From Sphingobacterium sp. ML3W (GTDB lineage: Bacteria > Bacteroidota > Bacteroidia > Sphingobacteriales > Sphingobacteriaceae): a DNA stretch of 64,000 nucleotides. Made by a program: the position numbers and the translations under genes. The stretch is from positions 5,265,011 through 5,329,010 of the forward strand of contig NZ_CP009278.1 of assembly GCF_000747525.1 (NCBI RefSeq). The letters are read 5' to 3'. The notes under the pieces are model-generated. The model worked only from the letters and a program-made list of their open reading frames with translations, was not told the origin of the DNA and did no database searches. Within the stretch, counting starts at the first letter, position 1; each line of letters begins with the position of its first letter. Below are positions 42,617-55,965 of this stretch, in pieces.

Positions 42617-43828
42617 ATGAGCTTAGCTGAAAAAAATATTGTAATTTCTGTATGCGGCAGTATTGCCGCATACAAAATTGCGCACCTGACTAGGTTATTA
42701 GTCAAAGAAAAAGCTAATGTTCAAATCATAATGACAAAAGAAGCTGCAGAATTCATAACGCCTCTTACATTGTCAACTCTTTCTAATAACCCCGTTTTAA
42801 TCGATTATTTTGATGCTAAAACTGGGGAATGGAATAATCATGTCCAAATTGGACTAGAAGCAGATCTTATTCTTATTGCACCTGCAACGGCAAATACGCT
42901 TGGAAAATTAGCTAATGGAATCTGCGACAGCTTACTAGCTGCAGTTTATCTCTCTGCCAAATGCCCCGTGTTTTTTGCTCCCGCGATGGACTTAGACATG
43001 TGGAAACATCCCGCTACACAAAACAATATACGACTGTTGATTTCTTACGGTAATATATTAATTCCACCAGGTAATGGATCATTAGCTAGTGGTCTTGTTG
43101 GTGAAGGGAGACTTGCAGAACCAGAAGAAATATTCGACTTTTTAATAAATAGCATTTCTAAACCTCTTCCCCTAAAAGGAAAAAAAGCCTTAGTAACTGC
43201 TGGACCTACTTATGAAGCAATTGATCCCGTTCGCTTTATAGGCAATCATTCGAGCGGTAAGATGGGCTATGCCCTTGCCGAACAACTTGGCAAGCTAGGT
43301 GCTGATGTAACATTAATAAGTGGCCCCACAGCTCTAAAAACACCTGAGAATGTAACTCGCATCGATATCACTTCAGCACAGGATATGCTGCATGCTGTTG
43401 AGGAATATTATTCCAAATCAGACATCATGGTCATGAGCGCAGCTGTTGCTGACTACACTCCTACTGAAGTTGCAACGCAGAAGATTAAAAAAAATGAAGA
43501 GACATTCTCCATTTCTCTGAAAAAAACAATCGATATTCTTGCTACTATCGGTACAAGGAAAACAGAAAATCAGCTATTGATTGGATTTGCGTTAGAAACA
43601 AATAATGAAATTGAAAATGCAAAGGGCAAGTTAGCGCGCAAAAATCTGGACTTCATTGTTTTAAACTCAATGCAGGACAAAGGAGCTGGTTTTGCAACAG
43701 ATACAAATAAAATAACAATAATCGATAACAAGGGACATATCCTAGAATATCCATTGAAATCCAAAGATGATGTTGCAAAAGATATATGTAATCTTATTGT
43801 CCATCACCCTATATTAAAGCAAAAGTAA
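42617..43828 (+). CDS. coaBC: Bifunctional phosphopantothenoylcysteine decarboxylase/synthetase
   Basis: 403 aa. The N-terminal CoaC flavoprotein (about 1-180) has GSIAAYK (about 14-20) and APATANTLGKLANG (about 91-104). CoaB (about 190-403) has TAGPTYEAIDPVRFIGNHSSG (about 193-213) and AAVADYTP (about 275-282). The two steps give 4'-phosphopantetheine for coenzyme A. The usual active-site Cys of CoaC in the LACG loop reads LASGLVGEGRL here, so Ser replaces Cys. As remembered this also occurs in other Bacteroidota CoaBC. It ends the bamD-rpoZ-coaBC run. Confidence 0.95.
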   Translation: MSLAEKNIVISVCGSIAAYKIAHLTRLLVKEKANVQIIMTKEAAEFITPLTLSTLSNNPVLIDYFDAKTGEWNNHVQIGLEADLILIAPATANTLGKLANGICDSLLAAVYLSAKCPVFFAPAMDLDMWKHPATQNNIRLLISYGNILIPPGNGSLASGLVGEGRLAEPEEIFDFLINSISKPLPLKGKKALVTAGPTYEAIDPVRFIGNHSSGKMGYALAEQLGKLGADVTLISGPTALKTPENVTRIDITSAQDMLHAVEEYYSKSDIMVMSAAVADYTPTEVATQKIKKNEETFSISLKKTIDILATIGTRKTENQLLIGFALETNNEIENAKGKLARKNLDFIVLNSMQDKGAGFATDTNKITIIDNKGHILEYPLKSKDDVAKDICNLIVHHPILKQK

Positions 43829-44027
43829 TTTGAAAATTATAGGTATCTAGCACTTCCTCAATCCGTTTACCCCTTAAAATATCGGATTAAAGTCCTATTA
43901 GAGTTACTGATTAAATCAATACTAAAACTCGTTTCAAAATATTTATACTATTTCAATTTATCCTTTACCGGCCGTAAGTTATTAAATCTCCTTTTCATAC
44001 CTTAATCATAAATAAAAGATTAAAATA

Positions 44028-44062
44028 GATTGATACTCTCAATCAGAATAAGTGTATTTTTG
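44028..44062 (+). promoter_or_regulatory. Promoter and operator-like dyad of the START-like gene
   Basis: TATTTTTG (44055-44062) ends 5 nt before the ATG at 44068, again a leaderless arrangement. GATTGA-tactc-TCAATC (44028-44044) is a perfect 6-bp dyad that covers the -33 area (TTG 44030-44032, N22). Confidence 0.5.
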
Positions 44063-44067
44063 TATTT

Positions 44068-44457
44068 ATGAAAGATTTCAAAAAATATTATATTATCCCG
44101 GCAGAGCCAGAAGAGATATATTTGGCTTTGACGACAGACATCACTATCCGCCTGTGGACGGGAGATTTAGTAGAAATTAATCCGGTTGTTGGTGGTGAGT
44201 TTTCGATGTGGGACGGAGCAATAACAGGCAAGTTTATTGAATTGGATCAAAATAAAAAAATAGTTCAACAATGGTTTTTTGGAGATCAAGAGGCAGATTC
44301 TATCGTGACTATCAAACTTCATGAACACAAAAAAGGAACTTCTGTTGAAATAAATCATATCAATATTCCTGAAGAAGATTACGATGATATTATTGCCGGC
44401 TGGGACAATCCGTATATGAGTTCACTACTTGATTTTTATACCGAAGACGAGCGCTAA
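44068..44457 (+). CDS. START-like/AHSA1-type SRPBCC domain protein
   Basis: 129 aa. A single SRPBCC fold: YYIIPAEPEEIYLALTT (about 7-23), then LWTGDLVEINPVVGGEFSMW (about 30-49), a helix-grip pattern as in Aha1/START-like proteins. It probably binds a small hydrophobic ligand in the cytosol. No ligand or enzyme partner is known. It is a single gene with its own promoter and a shared terminator. Confidence 0.85.
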   Translation: MKDFKKYYIIPAEPEEIYLALTTDITIRLWTGDLVEINPVVGGEFSMWDGAITGKFIELDQNKKIVQQWFFGDQEADSIVTIKLHEHKKGTSVEINHINIPEEDYDDIIAGWDNPYMSSLLDFYTEDER

Positions 44458-44480
44458 GTAGCCTTTTAAGGGCTCTTAGC
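44453..44480. terminator. Terminator between the START-like gene and the TolC-family gene
   Basis: GCTAAG-t-AGCC (44453-44463) pairs with GGCT-CTTAGC (44471-44480), a 10-bp stem with one bulged T. The gene's stop codon is inside the 5' arm, and the convergent TolC-family gene ends 13 bp beyond it. Confidence 0.5.
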
Positions 44481-44492
44481 ATGCTGTTTTAT

Positions 44493-45797
44493 TTATAGAT
44501 CAAGATTGCCAACCAATTCTTTTAAACCAATTTCTGACAACTTAGCAAGGTAATTAGCCTCTTTCAAACGGCTCATTGCATTCACATAATTCTCCTGTGC
44601 ATCTCTAAATTCTACTGCGCTGATTGTGCCAATTTTATACTTGTCTAATGTTATCCCTAAATTCTGCTTAGCAATTCTCTCATTCTTATCTTCAAGTTTT
44701 GCTAAACTGATATTGGTCATATAACTTTGGTAAGCCTTTACAATAGATGCATCGACCAATGCTTTGCTTCTTTCAATCTGAATTCCGGCCTTCTCTACAC
44801 CTATCTTAGCTATCCTTTCAATTCTACGTTGATTGAAACCATCGAAAATATTAAAGGAAGCAGTCACACCATACGTAAGCCCTCTTGCACTCGATTGAGA
44901 AACAAAACCCAAACTAGATTCAGAGGATGAAAAATTATATCCTGAATTTAATCTGACAATGGGCAATCGCCTAGATTTTACATCTTTAAGTTCTAATTCG
45001 GCAATTCGCTTATCTAATTTTATTAACTGCAGCTCAAGGTTTTGGCTGGACGCTTGAATTAATAAATCATCCATCTTTAGGTTTTCATTAAAATGAAATT
45101 GCTCTTCCACCTGAAAATCATTATTTAGATCACGTGCCATCAAACGATTCAGTTCTGTTTTTAAATTACGAATTGTTTCTATTTTTTTTAACCTTAAAGA
45201 TTCATCCGAATTCAGATTAACTTGTACATTAAGAACCTCCAGTTTCGACGCTTTTCCAATCTGAAAGCGATTTTCTGCAGTTTTCAATCTATCAGTGGAA
45301 ATCATGATGGAAGAATCAATGGTATTGAGCAGATTTTCCTCAAGAACAATCGTATAGTACATGTTTAGCACATCGCCCACTGTACTTATGATAACCGATT
45401 GCAACTCAATTTCACCTCGAGCTTTCAACTCGTTTAATTTATCATAGCGCGCAAACATCCCAAAACCATCGAAAATGGTCCAACCTAAGCTTACGCCATA
45501 GTTCATACTGTTATTTTTGGCATTATCCAGCTCCCTCACTTCTCCTGAAACCTGTGTCTGCTTAGAATTTTGATTACTATTGCTTTGACTAAAATTAGCG
45601 GTTAGACTTGGTAACAGGCCCGCATTCCCATAGGTAAGATTTTCCTTTGCAACTGCAAGATCGTTTTTTGTTAATAAAACATCAAAATTATTTTGCATCG
45701 CAAGTGAAACAGCCTCTTGAGCTGTTAATATATTTTGGGACACTGCAGTACCAATCGGTATAAAAAGCAATGCTAATAGATAATAAAACTTATTCAT
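44493..45797 (-). CDS. TolC-family outer-membrane efflux protein
   Basis: 434 aa from the ATG at 45797. A signal peptide covers residues 1-20 (ending GTAVSQ). Two OEP domains of long helices with beta strands follow, as in TolC. It opens a channel through the outer membrane and should pair with the two genes upstream, the RND pump and the membrane-fusion protein. The start is 1 nt after the RND stop. The frame extends four codons to a TTG at 45809, but the ATG was preferred. The length is normal. Confidence 0.93.
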   Translation of the reverse strand: MNKFYYLLALLFIPIGTAVSQNILTAQEAVSLAMQNNFDVLLTKNDLAVAKENLTYGNAGLLPSLTANFSQSNSNQNSKQTQVSGEVRELDNAKNNSMNYGVSLGWTIFDGFGMFARYDKLNELKARGEIELQSVIISTVGDVLNMYYTIVLEENLLNTIDSSIMISTDRLKTAENRFQIGKASKLEVLNVQVNLNSDESLRLKKIETIRNLKTELNRLMARDLNNDFQVEEQFHFNENLKMDDLLIQASSQNLELQLIKLDKRIAELELKDVKSRRLPIVRLNSGYNFSSSESSLGFVSQSSARGLTYGVTASFNIFDGFNQRRIERIAKIGVEKAGIQIERSKALVDASIVKAYQSYMTNISLAKLEDKNERIAKQNLGITLDKYKIGTISAVEFRDAQENYVNAMSRLKEANYLAKLSEIGLKELVGNLDL

Positions 45798-45798
45798 A

Positions 45799-48700
45799 TT
45801 ATTCTTCAATATTCGACAATTCAGGATTTATATTTTTTACTCTAGACCACATCAGATAAATCGCAGGAATAACAAACAAAGTTAAAACAAGGGAGAACAA
45901 CGTACCTCCCACAATCACAACACCCATTCCTATACGACTTGTAGACGCCGCACCGAACGATAATGCAATCGGCAGTGCTCCGAGTGCAATCGCTAAAGAA
46001 GTCATTAGAATCGGCCTTAAGCGACCAGCAGAAGCCTCAATAATTGCATTATATTTCGATTTACCTTCTTCACGCAATTGATTAGCAAATTCTACAATCA
46101 AAATACCATTCTTTGTTACCAATCCAATCAACATAATCGTTCCTATTTGACTAAAGATATTCCAAGATTGACCAAACAACCACAGGGAGAACAAAGCCCC
46201 TGCGACAGCCAATGGTACTGTAATAATAATAACCAATGGGTCGATAAAGCTTTCGAATTGTGCCGCCAAAATAAGATAGATCAACAACAAAGCTAATCCA
46301 AAGGCAAACATGGTATTCGAGCCACTTTCTTTAAAGTCCCTAGATTCACCACCCAGATCCGTTGTGAAAGTCTCATCCAGAACTTTTTCTTTTATACGAT
46401 CCATTGCTTCTATTCCTTCACCCAGACTTTTACCAGGAGCTAATCCTGCCGAAACAGTTGCAGACATATACCGATTATTATGATATAACTGTGGAGGACT
46501 GCTTCGTTCTTCAATTTTCACGATATTATCTAACTGGATTAACTTACCATCTTTGTTCTTAACGAAAATAGAAGCAAGGTCCAGAGGGGTTCCTGTATCT
46601 TTTTTATCAAATTGACCTATGACTTGATACTGACGGCCATTCATCATAAAATAGCCAAATCGTTGTCCAGATAATGACATTTGTAAAGTCTGAGCAACAT
46701 CCAAAATTGAGACACCCAGGCTTAATGCCTTCTCCCGATCTATATTGACATATACCTCAGGCTTATTAAATTTCAAATTTACATCACTAATTGAAAATGT
46801 TGGGTCATCATCCACTGCTTCCATGAATTCCGGAATTTTTTCTTGTAATTTCTGAAAATTGGGTGCCTGTATAATATATTGAACCGGTAAGCCTCCACGT
46901 CTATTCACTGAAATTGTCGGTTGTTCAGTTATAGAAACCTTCGCTTCTGAAGATGATCTTGTCAATCTAGATAAATCATGTGCTATTTCAGCTTGGGTAC
47001 GATCCCGTTTATCCTGCTGTACAAGTCCGAGACGAATCATCCCGCTATTAGCAGCCGCAGAACCGAATCCCGGGGAAGTAATAACCAAGCTGACATCTTT
47101 TTCTGGAACCGAATCATTAACAAGTGTCGTCAATTCAGTCATAAACCGATCCATATAATCGTATGAAACACCTTCTGGAGCAGTAACACGCAATGATAAA
47201 TAACTGCGGTCATCATAAGGAGCGGTTTCTTTTGGTAATAGATTAAAAAACAAATAAATCAAACCAAAGCAGGCCAAGATAATAGGAAAACTAAGCCATT
47301 TTTTTTTCAAAAATTTAACCAATGAATTGGCATATCCAGTTGTCAATGCTACAAAATATGGTTCCGTTCTATTATAAAATTTAGTTTTTTTCTGTTCCCC
47401 ACCTTTCATTAAATAGGCATTTAACATGGGCGTCAATGTCAATGAAACAAAAGCTGAAATAAGTACAGCTGCTCCAATAACAATTCCAAACTCCCTAAAA
47501 AGACGGCCTACAAAACCTTCCAAAAATACAACAGGAAGGAATACCGCTGCCAAAGTAATCGATATAGAGATTACTGCAAAGAAAATCTCATTAGAACCTT
47601 TAATAGCGGCCTGAATCGGAGACATTCCCTCTTCTACCTTTTTAAATATATTTTCTGTTACTACAATACCGTCATCAACAACTAAACCTGTTGCCAGCAC
47701 GATTGCTAATAAGGTCAGTACATTGATTGAAAAACCACATAGATACATAACAAAAAACGTCGCTATCAACGATACAGGTATATCGATTAGTGGACGAAAA
47801 GCAATCGACCAATTTCTAAAGAATAGAAAAATAATCAACACAACCAACACAACAGAAATCAATAAGGTCTCAGCAACCTCTAAAACTGCACGTTTCACAA
47901 AAAGGGTATTATCCATGGCAATTTTCATGACAATACCCTCGGGTAAATCCTTTTTAAGTTGATCAAACTCTTTGTAGAAATTTTTTGCAATTTCCAAATA
48001 ATTGGTGCCTGGTTGTGGGATCACAGCCATACTGATCATAGGAAGCCCCGAATCTGACATCTTCGTTTCAAAGTTTTCGGCTTCTAAGGCAGCGTTTCCT
48101 ACATCGCTTAATCGAATAATACTATTCCCAGTAGATTTAATGATGATATTGTTAAATTCATCTTCTGTAGCCAAATTTCCAATGGTCTTCACTGTTAATT
48201 CAGTATTAGATCCCGTTAATTTACCCGATGGCAATTCCACATTCTGAAGATCCAAGGCTGATCTGACATCCAAAACAGTTACACCATAGGAGTTCAATTT
48301 CACAGGGTCTAACCAGAGACGCATTGCGAACTTCTTTTGCCCCCAAATCTGTACGGAACTCACTCCCGGAATCGTTTGAAGTCTTTGTGAAATAGAATTT
48401 TCAGCATAATCTGAAAGCTCCAAAATATTCCGTTCCGAACTCTGGACAGTCATGGTAATAATCGGTTCAGAATCAGCATCCGCTTTTGATACCACGGGAG
48501 CAGCATCAATATCTTGAGGTAAACTTCTCAATGCTTGTGAGACTTTATCACGCACATCGTTCGCTGCCTCCTCTAAATTCTTTCCTAAATTGAATTCCAC
48601 TGTAATGTTACTCGTTCCTTGATTACTGGAGGAAGAGATATTTCTGATACCATCAATAGAGTTGATTGATTTCTCTAGTGGTTCTGTAATCTGCGATTCG

Positions 48701-48876
48701 ATAATATCCGCATTAGCCCCTGCATAGCTCGTTCTTACAGAAATTTGAGCAGGATCAATAGAAGGAAATTCACGTACGCCCAAGTAGCTATAGCCAATAA
48801 TCCCGAATAAGATAAGCATCAAATTCAGAACAATTGTTAGTACAGGACGTTTAATACTTGTGGTAGATAAACTCAT
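45799..48876 (-). CDS. RND-family efflux pump (AcrB/MexB type)
   Basis: 1025 aa from the ATG at 48876 (start MSLSTTSIKRPVLTIVLN). Twelve membrane spans with two large periplasmic loops are visible, including the typical G-VVDDGIVVTENI segment of TM4 (about 402-416). ETAPYDDRSYL and SGSNTMFAFGLALL are also typical. It uses the proton gradient to export drugs or small molecules. The frame runs to a TTG three codons earlier; the ATG was chosen because the TTG lies directly on the stop of the fusion-protein gene. It is the middle gene of the operon. Confidence 0.96.
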   Translation of the reverse strand: MSLSTTSIKRPVLTIVLNLMLILFGIIGYSYLGVREFPSIDPAQISVRTSYAGANADIIESQITEPLEKSINSIDGIRNISSSSNQGTSNITVEFNLGKNLEEAANDVRDKVSQALRSLPQDIDAAPVVSKADADSEPIITMTVQSSERNILELSDYAENSISQRLQTIPGVSSVQIWGQKKFAMRLWLDPVKLNSYGVTVLDVRSALDLQNVELPSGKLTGSNTELTVKTIGNLATEDEFNNIIIKSTGNSIIRLSDVGNAALEAENFETKMSDSGLPMISMAVIPQPGTNYLEIAKNFYKEFDQLKKDLPEGIVMKIAMDNTLFVKRAVLEVAETLLISVVLVVLIIFLFFRNWSIAFRPLIDIPVSLIATFFVMYLCGFSINVLTLLAIVLATGLVVDDGIVVTENIFKKVEEGMSPIQAAIKGSNEIFFAVISISITLAAVFLPVVFLEGFVGRLFREFGIVIGAAVLISAFVSLTLTPMLNAYLMKGGEQKKTKFYNRTEPYFVALTTGYANSLVKFLKKKWLSFPIILACFGLIYLFFNLLPKETAPYDDRSYLSLRVTAPEGVSYDYMDRFMTELTTLVNDSVPEKDVSLVITSPGFGSAAANSGMIRLGLVQQDKRDRTQAEIAHDLSRLTRSSSEAKVSITEQPTISVNRRGGLPVQYIIQAPNFQKLQEKIPEFMEAVDDDPTFSISDVNLKFNKPEVYVNIDREKALSLGVSILDVAQTLQMSLSGQRFGYFMMNGRQYQVIGQFDKKDTGTPLDLASIFVKNKDGKLIQLDNIVKIEERSSPPQLYHNNRYMSATVSAGLAPGKSLGEGIEAMDRIKEKVLDETFTTDLGGESRDFKESGSNTMFAFGLALLLIYLILAAQFESFIDPLVIIITVPLAVAGALFSLWLFGQSWNIFSQIGTIMLIGLVTKNGILIVEFANQLREEGKSKYNAIIEASAGRLRPILMTSLAIALGALPIALSFGAASTSRIGMGVVIVGGTLFSLVLTLFVIPAIYLMWSRVKNINPELSNIEE

Positions 48877-48885
48877 AATAAACAA

Positions 48886-49944
48886 CTAACGTAATGTAAC
48901 CTTCACCTTAACATCATCTTTCAAAGACATAATACCTGTTGTCAACACCGTATCACCATGCGTTAATCCGGATAAAACATTAACCTTATCCTTTGTTCTC
49001 CCCCCTGTTTCCACGAGCACCTCCCTAGCCCTTCCAGCTTTCATTACGAAAATCTTTTTACCATTTTGTATCGGTATCAGTGCTTCTGAAGGAACCATTA
49101 AAGCATCATTTATGCTTTCCAAAGGTAAAACAACATTAGCAAATACTCCTGGAACAAATTTATTACCAACATTATCAGCCATAGCTTTTATCAATAAGGT
49201 CCTCGTGTTCAAATCAACTGCTGGATCTATTGCAAATACTTTCGCGTAAAATACTTCTTTGCTTTCAGGAATAGTAAATGAAACTGTCTTACCCACTGAA
49301 ACGCGGTTGACATATTTTTCCGGTATAGCAAATGAAAGCTTTATACGATCTGATTTTACTAATCTGGCAATATTTGTAGTAGGTGTAATATATGCGCCCT
49401 TAGAAACAGAACGCAGGCCAATAGTTCCCGAAAATGGAGCTCTTATATATGTTTTGGACAGCTGTGCTTCAATATATACGATTTGCGATTTAGCTGTTCT
49501 ATACTCAGCACTAGCGATATCATATTCCTCCTGACTGATGGCTTCCTTTTCCAACAGTAATTTTGCCCTTCTCTCATTTTCAGAGGTTAGTTGCATTCTC
49601 GTTTTTGCTTGTTCCAATTGGGCTAATAGATCTGATGCCACCATTTTCACCAAAACAGCATCTTTATTTACATGACTCCCTTCAGAAAAATTCAATTCAG
49701 CAATTAAACCAGACACTTCAGACCTAATTTCAACTTGCTCATCAGGTTCAATTGTTCCCGTTAAATTCAAATTATCGGCAAATGATTCAGCATGTATAAC
49801 AGCACCGTAAACAGACATTACATTTTCTTTCCCTTTGGCAGTAGTTGGTTTACTGCTTTTCTCCCTATTTGTTAAAATTCGTTGCCAAATTAAGTAGCCA
49901 AATAAAACAACCAACAGTCCAATGATAATATATTTAATTTTCAT
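48886..49944 (-). CDS. HlyD-family membrane fusion protein of the RND pump
   Basis: 352 aa. An N-terminal anchor (residues 4-20) precedes a lipoyl-like/hairpin/beta-barrel arrangement: GTIEPDEQVEIRSEVSGLI (about 58-76), a helical hairpin (about 105-150) and YIRAPFSGTIGLRSVSKGAYI (about 166-186). It bridges the RND pump and the TolC-family channel. It is the first gene of the operon MFP-RND-TolC, with a 9-bp gap to the RND ATG. No regulator gene is next to it. Confidence 0.95.
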   Translation of the reverse strand: MKIKYIIIGLLVVLFGYLIWQRILTNREKSSKPTTAKGKENVMSVYGAVIHAESFADNLNLTGTIEPDEQVEIRSEVSGLIAELNFSEGSHVNKDAVLVKMVASDLLAQLEQAKTRMQLTSENERRAKLLLEKEAISQEEYDIASAEYRTAKSQIVYIEAQLSKTYIRAPFSGTIGLRSVSKGAYITPTTNIARLVKSDRIKLSFAIPEKYVNRVSVGKTVSFTIPESKEVFYAKVFAIDPAVDLNTRTLLIKAMADNVGNKFVPGVFANVVLPLESINDALMVPSEALIPIQNGKKIFVMKAGRAREVLVETGGRTKDKVNVLSGLTHGDTVLTTGIMSLKDDVKVKVTLR

Positions 49945-50106
49945 AATTCAGTATAGAATTTCAAAATACCTTATAGGCATTCCATCTTTCAAGTTTATAA
50001 AAATTTAATGAGTAAAAATGGGGAAGTTCGTAATATTGTTATGATAATAGAAGAAAAAATGATATTATCATAAATAAATTCTGAAATAAAAAAAGGTAAT
50101 ATACAG

Positions 50107-50140
50107 AAAAAGCCATTAAGATAATATCTTAATGGCTTTT
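50107..50140 (-). terminator. Terminator of rRNA operon 1
   Basis: An inverted repeat of about 15 bp (AAAGCCATTAAGAT / ATCTTAATGGCTTT) with a T-rich end on the minus strand, just past the last 5S gene. Confidence 0.85.
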
Positions 50141-50149
50141 GTATAAAAA

Positions 50150-50258
50150 AAGGCATCGACCTACTCTCCCACCTGTTACGGCAATACCATCGGCTCTGGC
50201 GGGCTTGACTTCTCTGTTCGGAATGGGAAGAGGTAGACACCGCCGATATAGACACCTA
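50150..50258 (-). rRNA. rrf: 5S ribosomal RNA, second copy in operon 1 (divergent)
   Basis: About 109 nt, almost the same as the copy at 50345-50453. Its terminal helix differs: 5' AGGTGTC and 3' GATGCCT where the other copies have AGGTGCC and GGTGCCT. The change keeps a pair (U-A in place of C-G), so it looks functional. It is preceded by its own terminator-like hairpin between the two 5S genes. Confidence 0.93.
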
Positions 50259-50306
50259 AAATATTTTGAATCAACACAGTTGATGTAAACAAATCAGATT
50301 TAAAGT

Positions 50307-50335
50307 AAAATAGCCTTCGTTAAAAAGGCTATTTT
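50307..50335 (-). terminator. Hairpin between the two tandem 5S genes
   Basis: AAAATAGCCTT (50307-50317) pairs with AAGGCTATTTT (50325-50335). It looks like the end of the ancestral operon before the second 5S. The second 5S must be reached by read-through or by processing. Confidence 0.65.
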
Positions 50336-50344
50336 GTATAAAAA

Positions 50345-50453
50345 AAGGCACCGACCTACTCTCCCACCTGTTACGGCAATACCATCGGCTCTGGCGGGCT
50401 TGACTTCTCTGTTCGGAATGGGAAGAGGTAGACACCGCCGATATAGGCACCTA
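50345..50453 (-). rRNA. rrf: 5S ribosomal RNA, first copy in operon 1
   Basis: About 109 nt, identical in sequence to the 5S at 57723-57831 as far as I compared them. It lies about 120 bp after the 23S 3' end. Confidence 0.95.
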
Positions 50454-50572
50454 AAATAAGGTTATCAGAATATAGCAACACTATCCATTATGGATAAAGT
50501 GACCATCTGATCTATAGACAATTGAAAGAAAAACTAAAAGAGGAAGACAACAGTGTCTGCGTTGCTTGAGAA

Positions 50573-53453
<2,881 letters not shown>

Positions 53454-53677
53454 ACCTCATAGCCCTTTTGCTACTATGGGTTGCTTTTTGATATATATAA
53501 CCATGATGCTACGCATTAATCCGTTCGGCCTTGACCGAGGGTCTTCATAATACATCGAACACATCACAGTATTGTCTCTACTGTTGTCTTCTCTTGTAAT
53601 TTTTTTCTTTCAATATGTCAAAGAACTCTTTGTCGCCCTTATAATGAACACAATATCTTGGTGTTCGGGCAGACCTG

Positions 53678-53751
53678 TGGAGAATATCGGAGTCGAACCG
53701 ATGACCCCCTGCGTGCAAGGCAGGTGCTCTAGCCAGCTGAGCTAATTCCCC
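53678..53751 (-). tRNA. tRNA-Ala (anticodon TGC), operon 1
   Basis: 74 nt. GGGGAATTAGCTCAGCTGGC start, acceptor stem GGGGAAT/ATTCTCC, anticodon loop with TGC, and the TTCGACTCC T-arm. CCA is not encoded. Confidence 0.96.
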
Positions 53752-53765
53752 GTATCGTTTTATGG

Positions 53766-53839
53766 TAGTCCCGAGCAGATTTGAACTGCTGACCCCTACA
53801 TTATCAGTGTAGTGCTCTAACCAACTGAGCTACGGGACT
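53766..53839 (-). tRNA. tRNA-Ile (anticodon GAT), operon 1
   Basis: 74 nt. Acceptor stem AGTCCCG/CGGGACT, anticodon loop CTGATAA, T-arm GTTCAAATC. CCA is encoded directly after it (53765-53763). Confidence 0.96.
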
Positions 53840-53958
53840 AGCTTATCATTCTCTCTCTGGACCATCCTACAGGGATGGGCACATTTCTTCAAATGTTTCT
53901 TTTTGTTTCTTAATATAAATCATGTGTATACGTAACGAGCTTCAATCTTGAATGCTCT

Positions 53959-55487
<1,529 letters not shown>

Positions 55488-55733
55488 TGTAAAATGAAGT
55501 GTAAGATCAAGACTATTTATAATAAATAGAATTGTCTTGTATTTTATTTCTGATTCTAAAATTGAACAGGTTGATTTTTTTTAACTTTCGTCGTTTCTCA
55601 ACACTACTCGTTACGTTACATGATTATATTTTTAAAGAACTTTTTCCGCTTCCGCATCTCGCTTCGGCTATATGATGTCGGCATTGCGCCGTTATCGATC
55701 TTGTTTTGATTCCCTTCGTTTCCGTTGGGACTG
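55488..55733 (-). other. rRNA leader of operon 1
   Basis: Transcribed leader between the proximal promoter and 16S, about 240 nt. It contains AT-rich pairing segments likely used in 16S processing. It is nearly identical to 62866-63111. One difference is at 55709 (A) against 63087 (G). Confidence 0.7.
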
Positions 55734-55765
55734 CAAAGGTAGAGATCTTTTTGGTATATCCAAAA
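55734..55765 (-). promoter_or_regulatory. Proximal promoter of rRNA operon 1
   Basis: On the minus strand this reads TTTTG (55765-55761), 19 nt, TACCTTTG (55741-55734), a full consensus Bacteroidota promoter. The transcript starts about 240 nt before 16S. Confidence 0.85.
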
Positions 55766-55882
55766 TAAATGTGAAAATTTATTTTTGGAGACCTTTTCGA
55801 TTTCTGCGTCTAAATAACATAGACCCTCTTTTTTTCATTGTCCGTCCTTTCGAACCGACCGTTCCTCCCTTGCGGAGTGGTG

Positions 55883-55915
55883 CAAAGATAGACCATTTTT
55901 ATATTCACTTCCAAA
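55883..55915 (-). promoter_or_regulatory. Distal promoter of rRNA operon 1
   Basis: On the minus strand this reads TTTG (55915-55912), 21 nt, TATCTTTG (55890-55883), about 150 nt upstream of the proximal promoter. Together they form a tandem pair. Confidence 0.65.
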
Positions 55916-55965
55916 CGTTTTCTTGCTTATTTATTGAGAAAGGAGGTAACTTGCTGTATCATTGA

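Noticed and set aside
45799..48885. TTG starts that extend the RND, TolC-family, MBL-hydrolase and TPR genes
   Set aside because: Each has an in-frame ATG only 3-9 codons downstream, and the extensions overlap neighbouring genes or lack family-like residues.
55672..55965. 97-codon reading frame upstream of 16S in operon 1
   Set aside because: It covers both rRNA promoters and the leader, and its copy in operon 2 is shortened by divergence, so it is not conserved as a protein.
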